A DNA stretch of 64,000 bases, taken from positions 45,152,409-45,216,408 of the forward strand of contig CM034547.1 in the NCBI GenBank assembly GCA_020055645.1, read 5' to 3'. Position numbers and translations under genes: made by a program. Every line of letters starts with the position of its first letter. The stretch's first letter is position 1. This stretch comes from Tomocerus qinae (Eukaryota > Arthropoda > Collembola > Entomobryomorpha > Tomoceridae). The notes under the pieces are model-generated. The model saw nothing but the letters and a program-made list of their open reading frames with translations. It searched no databases and was not told the DNA's origin. Shown piece after piece: positions 44,638 through 56,056 of this stretch.

Positions 44638-47600
44638 GTAATCGCTCAATAGTGACTAGACCTTGTGCCGCAAATAGTGTAAAGGTGGATCTGAACACAG
44701 GCCAACGCTTTAGAGCCATTACTGACAGTAAGTTATTAGTTAGTGATACAGTTAGAGTTAGCCTCGATGGGTATTTTGGAACTTTTAATTTATGGTCAAA
44801 GAAAATCTACTTAACCTACATAATATTATCACTTTAGACTTTACTACACACAATACAAGTATACCAACCAACATTAGTTGGTTGGGTCGGTCGGTCCCCG
44901 TGTCTCGTACCGTATTAATATGATGAAAGGCACTTGTAAAAGAAACTTCATTTTTCTAAAAAATGAAGAATTTCAGAACCCCCAGATCCAAAAATAAAGT
45001 TTGCAAACGCAATTGAGGCGAATTCCGGTTTAGTTATCGATGTGGACTCTGGCAACGACGCTAATGAACCAGATGCAAATGGTGGCAATGGAGGTGGAGG
45101 AGAAGGTGGCAGCTGCGAAGGTGGTGATGGCGGGGGTGGTGACAGTGATAGTGGAGAGGTCCCTCCAGATATCGGGGTAACTACGAATGGTAATACTTAC
45201 ATTGACCTACCATCTTCTACTTTGACACCTACTTCAGCTGAAGGTGGGAATGGAGGCGTGGGAGGTAGTGGAGAAAGGGGTGATGATGGCGGTTCAGGCG
45301 AAGGTTTCGAGAAAGTAGCAGAATATTTCGCCTATCCAATTCATCTAAAACATCAAGTTGAACTGGAAGCTTCTATCAAAGTAATGTCAATAATAGTATA
45401 TTCTACGAGTATGTACTAAACTTACCTGTTAAATAAAATGCTACTAAATAATAATATTATATGTACCGGTACCTGCTATTACGTAAGTGACGTTTTTTAA
45501 TAAATGTATTTAATATAATGTGACGACTAGTATTTGGATCCCCTTTTTGAAGAAATTGTGGTACTAGCAACATATTTTCTGGAAAGTATGGACGAAAGCT
45601 CAAATTCTTCTTCGGAAGCTGGATATCTGGAGAAACCGGCAACCTGGTGGTACGCCTTACTGAAGGAGTCTGTTGAAATAGTAAAGAAACTGGCCCCTAA
45701 TGTCCTAATTCCCGATGAGTTTTTTGCTGATGCACTGAAAGTATTCAGTTTCATGTACCGAAACATTGAGGACGATAAAGAATTGATGAAAGATAGCGAT
45801 TTCACATCAATTTCCACATATCTACAAAATTGCAAGGAATCTGTTCAGGAATTAGTAGTTAAAACTACAGATTGTCCCGTTCTGGTAAGAGGAGAAATGT
45901 TTTAGAAATTGTATCAGATTTATCTTCTACAAATATGCAAAGATTAATCGATATATTGTACTAATTCTCCACGCAGTTCGCCTACACTATCGAAAATGAC
46001 ACACAGGTCTTATTGGATCATAGTCCACCAAATACTAATAGATTCAATTCGAAATCAAATGATATAATAGTAGAAAGCATGTGGAATGTAGTGGACTTGG
46101 TTTACGCAAAATGCAACAACTATTTCCAAGAGGATCTTGGAAAACTCAGCAGGATGGTCCTTTACTTGACCGAAACTATTTTTTTAAACAACCGAGTACA
46201 AGACAGATGGTAAGATTAAGAGATACAACACTGGTACTGTACAGATACGTATATTTTCAATTTAAAGTTTAAACATATTCATAGGTATAGAAAACCGGAG
46301 CCAGTTACCGTTTTTGAATCCATACTTCCGTACGGAGACTTAGATGTTCTCATGTACAATTATGACAAAATAAAAGCAGTAAGCCATAATGGAAAGGCTT
46401 ATGATAACTGGATTAAGAAACCCAGAAGGGTCATCAACTACAATACTCCCCGAGAGGATGAGTGGAAGGTTGAAAGAAGAAAGATGGGAGATTATTCCAT
46501 GACTGGACCTGGAGGAGACCTTAGCAGACATGAGAAAGAAACTGAAAGTCGACAAGGAGTCATAGCTATCAACCGGTACAAAAATAGAAGGCCTGTTAAT
46601 TTGTTCCAACAAACTAATTCCGTTCAGGAAACCGAAGATTGGTCTCTAAGTAGAAAAAAGTAAGCCAATGAAAACACTACATTATTTTACTATTAGGACA
46701 ATCTCAAGTCAACTTACGGTATATAATATAGTACTTTCTTTTTCATATGTTGTACACACTAAAAAATATCCTGTCAACAGGAACCTACATGATATCATGT
46801 TAAAACTCTTTTCAAATTATTATCTTTAGGTTGAAGCATACAACAACATCAAAATTATTTTCTAAATATGTAACAACAGCAACCACGTCAATTTGACATG
46901 ATAACATGTAGATCAAACGAATACAGGGCTTCAGGTTAACAAAACATTAATAACATTATTTCATGTTTTATTTTCCACCGCCAATCCTTTCAGAATTTAA
47001 GTATGGAAACATGTCAAAACAACCCCTAAATGATGCTGATGATTTAAAAAATATTTTAATTGTGATAGCACGCTCAGGATAGATACACGATACAAAACAA
47101 TTTTAACGCGATATCATGTAGGTCCATTGGAGCAGGAAAACATGTTAATTTTGACAGTTGATTTTTAAGAGTGTAATCATAGTACTTACATAATATAATG
47201 ACGGGCGTGGGTTAGTACTTACATAATATGACGGGCGTGGGTTCGTACTTACAGATATGATGGGTTTGGGTCAGTACTTACAGATATGATGGGTGTGGGT
47301 TAGTACTTACAGATATGATGGGTGTGGGTTAGTACTTACAGATATGATGGGTGTGGGTTAGTACTTACAGATATGATGGGTGCAAAGAGGTTATAAACTG
47401 CAGAGCCAAAACCGTAATGCCATTCAATGGTACAAAAATCAATCCTTATTGTCTTCGATTATGCATTAGTAGGTATCGTAAAAATTTCGAGCCGTTTCAC
47501 GGCGGAAGTATTCGGTTGTATTAGTAGGTATGGGTAAAATTTCACGCCGTTTCACGGCGGAGCTATTCATCAATGTTATAAAGAAAATATTCTCCACTTT

Positions 47601-49362
47601 AACTCTATTCCCTTAATATTATTAGAACCTCTTTGGATGGGTGTGGGTTAGTACTTACAGATATGATGGGTGAGGGTTAATACTTACAGATACGATGGGT
47701 GATGGTTAGTACTTACAGATATGATGGGTGATGGTTATTGCTTACAGATATGATGAGTGTGGGTTAGTACTTACAGATATGATGGGTGTGAGTTAGTACT
47801 TACAGATATGATGGGTGTGAGTTAGTACTTACAGATATGATGGGTGTGGGTTAGTACTAACAGATATGATGGGTGTGGGTTAGTACTAACAGATATGATG
47901 GGTGTGGGTTACTACTTACAGATATAATGGGGAAGGGTTAATACTTACAGATACGATGGGTGATGGTTAGTACTTACAGATATGATGGGTGTGAGTTAGT
48001 CCTTACAGATATGATGGGTGTGATTTAGTACTTACAGATATGATGGGTGTGAGTTAGTCCTTACAGATATGATGGGTGTGATTTAGTACTTACAGATATG
48101 ATGGGTGTGGGTTAGTACTTACAGATATGATGGGTGTGGGTTAGTACTAACAGATATGATGGGTGTGGGTTAGTACTTACAGATATGATGGTTGTGGGTT
48201 AGTACTTACAGATATAATGGGGAAGGGTTAATACTTACAGATACGATGGGTGATGGTTAGTACTTACAGATATGATGGGTGATGGGTATTACTTACAGAT
48301 ATGATGAGTGTGGGTTAGTACTTACAGATATGATGGGTGTGAGTTAGTCCTTACAGATATGATGGGTGTGATTAAGTACTTACAGATATGATGGGTGTGG
48401 GTTAGTACTTACAGATAGATGGTTGTGGGTTAGTACTTACAGAAATGATGGGTTTGAGTTAGTACTTACAGATATGATGGGTGTGGGTTAGTACTTATAC
48501 TGGCATTCCAGTAAGAGGTCTAGTATCGTTAGCTCTAAAAAATGCATTCTGTTTCGTGTCAAACAGAGATGCCACGGAATCTGTGACAAAATAGAATGCA
48601 GTTTTTAGTGATTTCACTTGCTCTGTTAGATAAATATTGAATGGGTGTTAGATAAATTGAATGGGTGTTAGATAAATAATATGCCGATATGCCCCTCCTT
48701 GCGTCGACCACTTCGATCTTTGGGTATAGTTCTTTAATAGTCTTAAGGCACGGGTTAGCTTAGCGCCCATAATATGGTTACTGCATAATATAAAATCCAA
48801 TCTTACACTGACGACAATTTCCGCCATTTCTGGTGCAATAAAAGTTGGAAATAGTTCCATATGAAGTTCTCACGAAAAAAGAAATACTCTGAAAACTCCT
48901 ACTTGGTGGCAGGGAAATACAGGCGATGCGACATTTTAACAAAATGATATTAATTGATTAATTTTCAGACGCCAAAATCCGATAACAGATGAGGAAAATG
49001 GGGACGATGGTAGAAAGATCCCTGTGGATTATGAAAATAGGGTCGGAGTGGAGAGAGGGGATGGTACTATTAATATGCCCAAGGGAGGTGATATTGTTAA
49101 CGACGCGGATCGTGGGGAGAAACCAAGGCAAACAACAGTAGCTCAGAGAATCCCTCCTTACAAACTCCCAGTCAAGATAACGATGCCAATTGCCAAAATT
49201 ACTAATTGGCCTTGTGTGGAAGCATTTTGCATGCAGCTAATGAAAACACCCCTTAAAGATTACAAACGAGGCACGCCTATCACATATGGAGAAGGATTAA
49301 CCCCAACAATGACAAACCTCGCTTTCAGTGGAGCACTGTCTGTTTGTGATCCAGATGAATAG
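44638..49362 (+). CDS. Multi-exon host-type gene of unknown function
   Basis: Six exons join in phase: 44638-44727, 44977-45380, 45531-45884, 45977-46209, 46285-46659 and 48969-49362 (stop TAG). All have AG...GT borders (for example GTTCTG|GTAAGA, CCACGCAG|TTCGCC, ATTTTCAG|ACGCC). Together they give about 615 residues. Exon 2 has long Gly/Glu/Asp runs (GGNGGGGEGG...), predicted disordered. Exons 3-4 look helical (LFEEIVVLATYFLE, KCNNYFQEDLGKLSR). Exon 5 is basic, and the 5-6 junction gives SRKKRQ, a possible dibasic site. Exon 6 ends PIAKITNWPCVEAFCMQL...SVCDPDE. If the CUB-like exon upstream belongs, the product is likely extracellular. I do not recognise the family. Consistent phases and open exons argue for a real gene. 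Confidence 0.65.
46660..47180. other. Intron 5' part
   Basis: AT-rich intron sequence with an ATGATATCATGT-type motif recurring (near 46789, 46897, 47109), possibly a relic of a palindromic repeat. Non-coding. Confidence 0.5.
47181..48500 (+). repeat. 29-bp minisatellite in the last intron
   Basis: Unit GATATGATGGGTGTGGGTTA plus GTACTTACA, about 37 units, with a repeated super-block that includes ATAATGGGGAAGGGTTAATA (near 47922 and 48212). Each unit contains TTACAG, a weak 3' splice site. Interrupted by a MITE. Confidence 0.95.
47383..47635. mobile_element. hAT-type MITE inside the intronic minisatellite
   Basis: TIR CAAAGAGGTT...AACCTCTTTG, 253 bp, with 8-bp duplication GATGGGTG at 47375-47382 and 47636-47643. 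The interior has a partly duplicated segment with CCGTTTCACGGCGGA (47491 and 47548). No ORF. Confidence 0.8.
48501..48968. other. Intron 3' part
   Basis: Holds an inverted pair AAATGCATTCTGTTT/AAATAGAATGCAGTTTTT (48540-48606) and two copies of TTGAATGGGTGTTAGATAAA. The exon acceptor ATTTTCAG ends it. Confidence 0.5.
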
Positions 49363-49525
49363 CGCAGACGCCGCATGCGCGCGAAAATGAAATGATTTTC
49401 AGACAATTGTTTTTATTTCATTTGTGATCAGCGCATTTGAAAACGTCTAAACACCTAAAATCAGCTTAAAAACAAATCATTTTATTTTCGCGCATGCGTG
49501 GCGCTCGCGCTGAGCTATTTACAGA
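49362..49525. mobile_element. Probable MITE abutting the stop codon
   Basis: CGCATGCGCGCGAAAATGAAATGATTT is matched inverted by AAATCATTTTATTTTCGCGC and following bases about 90 bp later; both sides are bordered by GC-rich AGCGC/GCGCT. A segment CAGACAATTG...GAAAACGTCTAAACA occurs inside and again after it (49402 and 49512), so the structure is partly duplicated. The host gene's stop lies at its left edge. Confidence 0.5.
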
Positions 49526-50232
49526 CAATTGATTTTATTTTATTCGTGATCAACTTATTTGAAAACGTCTAAACATCGCGAAATGGGCGCTTTCCATGGA
49601 TGTCTATAATATATTACAAAATTGTCATGGGGAAGGGGCAGTTTAATATTGTCCTCCCAAAAGGGGTATTATATTACGCTCCTTATCCCCAATCTCCTTA
49701 GTGATAACAAAGCTACTTGTCACTTTCACATTTAGCGACATCAAAATGACATGATTACGTTGGAAACCAAATTGGATACATATTTTTTGCTAATTACAAA
49801 TTGAGAACCCCCGGGGAAGATGGCGGATCATTTTTGAAAGCGGTAATTTCCTTGACAACTTGGCATTTGTCAACGTTGGTCACCTATAGGTTACCCGAAG
49901 TCCGTCTTGGGGGCAGCAGAGTTAAAGGCTCAATCGGCTTATCGAATTATAATTTAAGCGATTTCGTAAAATCTGTCTAACTAAAAGAGTTTGGACGTTG
50001 TCATAGTATCATAGCGTAATATTAAGAGAGTCAAATGGGGAATTTTACTATCAGCGAATTTGGAGATTTGGAATTTACAGATTTTTAGGGACTTTTTTTT
50101 AAAAAAACGTACGCTACTGTCTTTATCAATCTGCTATAAAATTGATTATTGATTTCCCACTTGCTAAAGAACCGCAGCCAAAAGGAAATGACTCAAATTT
50201 TGAAAAGCAAATACACGGAATTCTTGATTCAA
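49526..50232. other. Spacer
   Basis: No family recognised. A 78-codon plus frame at 50142-50378 (DFPLAKEPQPKGNDSNFEK...) overlaps the duplicated flank described next; it may be a gene fragment but has no known motif. Confidence 0.4.
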
Positions 50233-50426
50233 ATCTCCTTATTGTCGTCCAAGCTCTTTGGCCTGACTTAAATATTGAGAAAATATTGAAAATAATACAA
50301 AAACAAAAATACATTATGGCAACCAGTTCAAAAATTAAAGCAAATAAATTAAACCAAATGCTACCACTTTCCCTTTAATAATGAATTGTCAAATTTTAAT
50401 TTTTGGTAATTTTAAACATTGCAAAT
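50233..50426 (+). repeat. 194-bp flank duplicate, left copy
   Basis: From ATCTCCTTATTGTCGTCCAA to AACATTGCAAAT. Identical by eye to 56364-56557 and directly abutting the LTR. Confidence 0.9.
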
Positions 50427-50732
50427 TGTTGGATTCTGAATAGTGTGATGATGTAATGTGTGTGAAATGCCAACCAAAATTATGTGTGTGTTAACTAGGT
50501 TACTAAATGTTTGCTACAAATAATCGTTATTATTCTAAAGTCATGTTGTAAAACGTAAAATATTTGATTCTACTTGATTTGTCCATGAAAGTCGGACGAC
50601 ATTTCGGTCCTCTCCACTTTCACCTAAATTGCTAGAAAATAGTTGCTTTTCCAGATAGTTTCAATAAATTTAACTTAAAATATACAGTCCACTGTGCTTG
50701 TGCTTCATTGTCTGCTATCGTGGCAATATTCA
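50427..50732 (+). repeat. 5' LTR of BEL/Pao element 2
   Basis: TGTTGGATTCTG...CAATATTCA, 306 bp, TG...CA ends, AATAAA inside. It differs from the 3' LTR by three substitutions and one 1-bp indel. TGGTCCTTCGCCCGTCA follows at once. Its first 10 bases are complementary to the tRNA-Tyr 3' end as I know it (CGAAGGACCA), so the primer assignment is tentative. Confidence 0.95.
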
Positions 50733-50826
50733 TGGTCCTTCGCCCGTCAAGAAATTTTGGATCAGCTACCTGGAAAACTGTGAAAACTACTACTAGTTTG
50801 GATCAAGCTATTTTCTACTATCAAGT

Positions 50827-53800
50827 ATGGATCATCTTATTAAGAAACGTGGAATCCTCAAGGGAAAGTTGACTAGGACGAATACCTTCGTGGAAGCTCT
50901 CGATGTCAACGCCTACAATGTCGAAGATATCGAGACAAAACTGGTAATTTTGGAAGAAGCTTGGAAAACCTTCCAAGAAATTCATACGGAGATTGTTTTG
51001 TTGGCCGCGGATGAGGAGGAAATTCAAGCCCATGAGACTGAAAGTGAAGACTTTGAAAACAGGTACGTAACCTTGAGAACGAAATTACTCAAGCTAACTC
51101 GACATCAAGTAACAGGTCAGTCATCTTCTGCAGTACCATCAACCTCTCAGCCTCAGTCATCATATGTGCACCCTCCAGATGTGAAGCTACCTCGTATTGA
51201 ATTGCCTAAGTTCTCTGGAGATTATCAAGATTGGACATCTTTTTATGATCAATTTCATGCTTCTGTCCACAATAACAAAACGTTATCTGGATCACAGAAA
51301 TTAAACTATTTGAAATCGTCACTGGAAGGATCTGCTAAGGATTTACTTCGTTCAGTGTCAATCACCGATGCTAACTACGGAGAAGCTTGGACAATTCTAA
51401 AGGATCGGTACGAAAACAAAAGAAACATTGTGTATTCGCATTTGAAGTCATTGTGCAATCAAACCAATCTTCAAAGTGAAAGTGCTGGTGGTCTACGTAA
51501 ACTACTAGACACCACTATTCAAAACATTCGTGCACTTAAAGTGCTTGGACAGCCTGTGGATCAGTGGGACTCCCTGGTTGTATTTCTCCTCTCAGGAAAG
51601 TTGGATCCTGAGTCTAGGAGACAGTGGGAATTGTCGTTGGTCAACACGGATGTTCCAACGATGAAAGAATTTTCAGACTTTCTGAAAAGGAGGTGCGGAG
51701 CTTTGGAGATCATCCAGACTCCGAAGCAAAAATCAACAAACAAGTTTAGTGAAGAAAGAAGCGTAGAGGACAAATCTACCAACTCATTTCATGTATCAAC
51801 AAACAGCAAGTCATGCCCTGGATGTACTTCAAGTTTACATGTTATCATTACGAAATGCCCAGATTTTCTGAAAGCTAATGTGAAAGAGCGTACAGAAATC
51901 GCAAGACAGAAGAAATTATGCTTCAATTGCTTACGCAGTGGACATAGTTTATACCAGTGCAATAGTGTTAATGTTTGCAGGGAGTGTGAGAAGAAACATC
52001 ACACCCTACTACATTTTACAAATTCGAAACCTCAATCAAAGCAAGAAAATAAGAATGTGAAGGCAAGTGAAAGCAAGGAGCCGAAACTTGCAACTAATCA
52101 TATGCAATCAAGTTTTAGTCAAGTTTTGCTATCAACAGCAATTATCATGATCAAGGACAAGTGTGGAGAACTACAAAAGTGTCGAGCCTTTCTGGATAGT
52201 GGATCTCAAGGCAGCTTTATTTCGGAAGCATGCATTCAGCGACTCGGACTGAAGAGGTCAAAGGTTAATGTAAACTTTCATGGAGTAGCTCTATCGTCAT
52301 GTGCAGCTACTGGTGCAGTATGCGTGGAGTTGGAATCGACTAACTCACCATTCAAGATGGATTTGGATTTGCTGATACTTCCAAAAATCACGAAAAAATT
52401 ACCAAATTATGATATCCAAAATCATAACTGGGACCATGTCAAAAATCTAACTCTGGCAGACCCTCACTACTACAGGAGCAGTGACATTGACATCATGTTG
52501 GGTATGGATATTTACTCTGATCTTATGTTGAATGGACTCATTAAAGGTACAACTGGAGCACCGACGGCACAGAAAACCGTTTTGGGTTGGATCCTCTTTG
52601 GCAGTGTTAATCAAACAGATTTGGTGGTGAGTCATGTCTCTTTGGATGTTGATGTTGATAAACAATTACAAATGTTTTGGAAAGTGGAGGAAGTACAGTC
52701 AGCTGTTCCAGCTTTATCTCAGGAAGAAAAACAATGCGAAGCTCATTTTACAGCGACACACACTCGAGACAGCAGCGGTAAATTTGTAGTTTGTTTACCT
52801 TTCAAGAAAGAAGATAATTTGCATCTTGGCGACTCAAGAAGCAGTGCAGTCATCCGTTTAAAGCAAATTGAGCGAAGATTGGAACAAAATCCACACCGAA
52901 AAACTCAATACCGTGCATTTATGAAAGAGTATCTGGATCTTGGACATATGGAAATGGTGCCAACTGCAGAATTAAGCAAGACAGTAAGTGAAAGTTATTA
53001 TCTACCTCATCATTTTGTGGTCAATGAAAATAGTACTACGACTAAGCTTCGAGTGGTTTTCGACGCCTCCAAGAAGACAGCCACTCAAGTGTCATTGAAT
53101 GACAAACAATTAGTTGGCCCAAAGTTACAGCAAGATTTGTTCGAGTTAGTGCTACGCTTTCGGACTCACAAGGTTGCAGTGACAGCGGACATAGCCAAAA
53201 TGTATCGTCAGATCTGGGTGAATAAATCAGACACGGATTTTCAACGTATCGTTTGGAGAGATTCACCAGATCTACCCATTCAAGATTATCGACTGCTAAC
53301 CGTGACATATGGAACATCATCTGCTCCGTACATTGCAACAAAGTGCCTGCAGCAGTTGTCACAAGACGAAGAAAAGGATCTTCCCTTAGCAGCAGAAGTT
53401 TTACGACGCGATTTCTATATGGATGACTTACTCTCGGGGGCTAGTGACATTCAAGCAGCATTGGAACTCCAATCACAGCTAATAGAAATGTTAAATCGTG
53501 GAGGCCTACAATTAAGGAAGTGGTCATCAAATTGCAACGAATTATTGGATTCTCTACCTGTGGAATATCGTGAAACCAAAACCCCATTGGAATTCAACGT
53601 AGAAAATTCAGTGAAAACATTGGGAATCATGTGGCATCCTGCAACAGACGAATTTACATTCAAAGTTTGTTTACCCGATGTTAAAGGCAGACTAACTAAA
53701 CGTGGACTTCTATCAGATGTGGCTCAAATCTTTGATCCTCTTGGCTGGTTGGCTCCTACAGTAATTTTAGCAAAAATTACATTTCAAAAACTGTGGCTTT

Positions 53801-55977
53801 TGGGACTAAACTGGGATGACCAACTACCAAGTGAAGTAACAGAATCATGGCTAAAATTCAGAAGTGAACTCTCTACCTTAGAAGATATAAAAATAAATCG
53901 GTGGATTCATTCCCGGGGGCGGAGTGGGAGCTATCAGCTTCATGGATTCTCCGATGCATCCAATTCAGCCTATAGTGCAGTAGTGTACTTTCGTACTATT
54001 GACAATGATGATAATGTGAAGATTAGCCTTGTGTGTGCAAAAACAAAAGTATCTCCGATCAAGCAAATATCACTGCCCCGTCTGGAACTGTGTGGTGCTT
54101 TGCTGCTTGCAAGACTAGTCACAGCTGTGAAGAATTCATTGGATTTGGATTATGAAAATATTTACTGTTGGACGGATTCTACAATTGTCTTGTCGTGGCT
54201 CAGTGGACATCCAAATAGATGGAAGACGTTTGTTGCAAATAGAGTGTCTGAAATACAGGATTTGGTGCCTCCTTGTCAATGGAATCATGTATCTTCGGAA
54301 GACAATCCAGCTGATGTAGCCTCACGTGGTATCATGCCTAGTGAGCTAAAAACTCATCCCTTGTGGTGGAATGGACCAACCTGGCTAGCAAGTGAGTCAG
54401 AACTATGGCCAAAGTCAAGTGTAAAAGTCTCTACGGATTTGTGTCTCCTGGAGCAAAAGAAAGAAACAATTTGTGCAGTTACAACTAAACAAGAATTTGA
54501 ATTATTATCTCGGTACTCATCACTTACAACTTTGGTACGTCAAACGTCATATTGTTTGCGTTATATAAACAATATCAAGAAAAATGTGATAAAACGGACT
54601 GGAGGATTGTCAACAAATGAATTACAAGAATCACTTCATGTTATAATAAAATGTGTGCAATTAGAGGAATTTTCTGAAGAAATTAAGGCATGTGAAAGTA
54701 ATACGGAGCTTTCAAGTAAAAGTCCCCTTCTCTCTTTACGGCCATTTCTGGACGACGAGGGACTTCTCAGAGTTGGAGGAAGATTACGTCACTCATCCTT
54801 ACCATTTAACCAAAAACATCCAATACTTCTACCTCGCCGTCACTCTCTCACCACTTTAATAGTTGACTATGAACATAAAAGGATGTTGCATGCTGGACCT
54901 CGGTTGCTGTTATCTACTCTACAACGAAGATTTTGGATAATTTGTGGTCGAGATGTTGTTCGAAGATTTGTGCATAAATGTGTTATTTGTTTTCGGCAGC
55001 GAGCAGTTACAGCACAACAGCTGATGGGAGATTTACCGAAACCCCGTGTGGAATCCGCTCGGCCATTTCTCAAGACTGGAGTCGACTACGCCGGTCCAGT
55101 CACATTACGTGTAGCAAGTGGTCGTGGACGAAGACAAATGACGAAAGGATACATTGCCATTTTCGTGTGCTTGTCAACCAAGGCTGTACATTTGGAATTA
55201 GTAAGTGACCTTACTACAGATGCTTTTCTAGCAGCCTTGAAGCGGTTTATCTCTCGTCGTGGGATATGCTCAGATATCTATTCAGATAATGGAACGACAT
55301 TCGTTGGAGCAAAATCTGAAATGGAAAAACTCTACAACTTGTCAATAAAATCGGATGAAACTCTCAAGAATTACTTGGCTAACGACGGAACTAATTTCCA
55401 TCGTGTTCCTGCCTCCTCCCCTCACTTCGCCGGGATTTGTGAAGCAGGAGTCAAATCGTGTAAACATCATCTTCGTCGTGTCATTGGGAATGCCCTACTT
55501 ACCTTTGAAGAATTTACAACTGTGTTGTGTCAAGTGGAGGCCTGCCTAAATTCACGTCCACTATGTCCATTGTCAAGCTCACCGGAAGATCTTTCTGTGC
55601 TTACACCTGGACACTTTCTGATTGGAGACGCATTAACTGCAATTCCTGAGCCAGATCTATGTCATTTGAAAATGAACACACTTTCAAGATGGCAACTCTT
55701 ACAGCGAATCACTCAAGATTTCTGGAAACGCTGGCAAGTGGAATATCTCAGCAATTTGCAGCAACGAACGAAGTGGACAGTCGAAAAACCTAATTTGAAG
55801 ATTGGTGACATGGTGCTGATAAAGGATGACCAATTACCACCTCAAAAATGGAACATGGGACGTATCGTCGATGTCCATCGTGGAAAGGATAATCTAGTCC
55901 GTGTGGTAACTGTTAGGACCCAAACTGGAATTATCAAAAGACCTGCAGTGAAAATATGTGTATTACCATTTGATTAG
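50827..55977 (+). CDS. BEL/Pao gag-pol polyprotein
   Basis: 1716 residues, true ATG, no interruption. Gag: DUF1759-type stretch LPRIELPKFSGDYQDW from about residue 121, zinc knuckles CFNCLRSGHSLYQC (365) and CRECEKKHH (384). Aspartic protease: FLDSGSQGSF (about 455). Reverse transcriptase: LRVVFDASKK (741), ADIAKMYRQI (785), active site FYMDDLLSG (about 864). RNase H: GFSDASNSAYSAVVY (1040) and WTDSTIVLSWL (1115). Integrase: HAGPRLLLSTLQRRFW and CVICFRQ (HHCC, 1355-1390), then D in GVDYAGPV (1418), D in YSDNGTTF (1484), E in CEAGVKSCKHHLRR (1538). The tail resembles DUF5641 (GDMVLIKDDQLPPQKWNMGR). All catalytic positions I can place are present. No envelope-like frame follows. Confidence 0.95.
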   Translation: MDHLIKKRGILKGKLTRTNTFVEALDVNAYNVEDIETKLVILEEAWKTFQEIHTEIVLLAADEEEIQAHETESEDFENRYVTLRTKLLKLTRHQVTGQSSSAVPSTSQPQSSYVHPPDVKLPRIELPKFSGDYQDWTSFYDQFHASVHNNKTLSGSQKLNYLKSSLEGSAKDLLRSVSITDANYGEAWTILKDRYENKRNIVYSHLKSLCNQTNLQSESAGGLRKLLDTTIQNIRALKVLGQPVDQWDSLVVFLLSGKLDPESRRQWELSLVNTDVPTMKEFSDFLKRRCGALEIIQTPKQKSTNKFSEERSVEDKSTNSFHVSTNSKSCPGCTSSLHVIITKCPDFLKANVKERTEIARQKKLCFNCLRSGHSLYQCNSVNVCRECEKKHHTLLHFTNSKPQSKQENKNVKASESKEPKLATNHMQSSFSQVLLSTAIIMIKDKCGELQKCRAFLDSGSQGSFISEACIQRLGLKRSKVNVNFHGVALSSCAATGAVCVELESTNSPFKMDLDLLILPKITKKLPNYDIQNHNWDHVKNLTLADPHYYRSSDIDIMLGMDIYSDLMLNGLIKGTTGAPTAQKTVLGWILFGSVNQTDLVVSHVSLDVDVDKQLQMFWKVEEVQSAVPALSQEEKQCEAHFTATHTRDSSGKFVVCLPFKKEDNLHLGDSRSSAVIRLKQIERRLEQNPHRKTQYRAFMKEYLDLGHMEMVPTAELSKTVSESYYLPHHFVVNENSTTTKLRVVFDASKKTATQVSLNDKQLVGPKLQQDLFELVLRFRTHKVAVTADIAKMYRQIWVNKSDTDFQRIVWRDSPDLPIQDYRLLTVTYGTSSAPYIATKCLQQLSQDEEKDLPLAAEVLRRDFYMDDLLSGASDIQAALELQSQLIEMLNRGGLQLRKWSSNCNELLDSLPVEYRETKTPLEFNVENSVKTLGIMWHPATDEFTFKVCLPDVKGRLTKRGLLSDVAQIFDPLGWLAPTVILAKITFQKLWLLGLNWDDQLPSEVTESWLKFRSELSTLEDIKINRWIHSRGRSGSYQLHGFSDASNSAYSAVVYFRTIDNDDNVKISLVCAKTKVSPIKQISLPRLELCGALLLARLVTAVKNSLDLDYENIYCWTDSTIVLSWLSGHPNRWKTFVANRVSEIQDLVPPCQWNHVSSEDNPADVASRGIMPSELKTHPLWWNGPTWLASESELWPKSSVKVSTDLCLLEQKKETICAVTTKQEFELLSRYSSLTTLVRQTSYCLRYINNIKKNVIKRTGGLSTNELQESLHVIIKCVQLEEFSEEIKACESNTELSSKSPLLSLRPFLDDEGLLRVGGRLRHSSLPFNQKHPILLPRRHSLTTLIVDYEHKRMLHAGPRLLLSTLQRRFWIICGRDVVRRFVHKCVICFRQRAVTAQQLMGDLPKPRVESARPFLKTGVDYAGPVTLRVASGRGRRQMTKGYIAIFVCLSTKAVHLELVSDLTTDAFLAALKRFISRRGICSDIYSDNGTTFVGAKSEMEKLYNLSIKSDETLKNYLANDGTNFHRVPASSPHFAGICEAGVKSCKHHLRRVIGNALLTFEEFTTVLCQVEACLNSRPLCPLSSSPEDLSVLTPGHFLIGDALTAIPEPDLCHLKMNTLSRWQLLQRITQDFWKRWQVEYLSNLQQRTKWTVEKPNLKIGDMVLIKDDQLPPQKWNMGRIVDVHRGKDNLVRVVTVRTQTGIIKRPAVKICVLPFD

Positions 55978-56056
55978 TGTTAAAATATTTGCATTTTCAT
56001 TTATCAATTGATTACATTACATTTATTAGAAAGATAGTCTTTCTACGCGGGGAATA

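Noticed and set aside
50422..50426. CAAAT as BEL 2 target duplication
   Set aside because: The right flank is ATCTC; the true duplicated unit is 194 bp.
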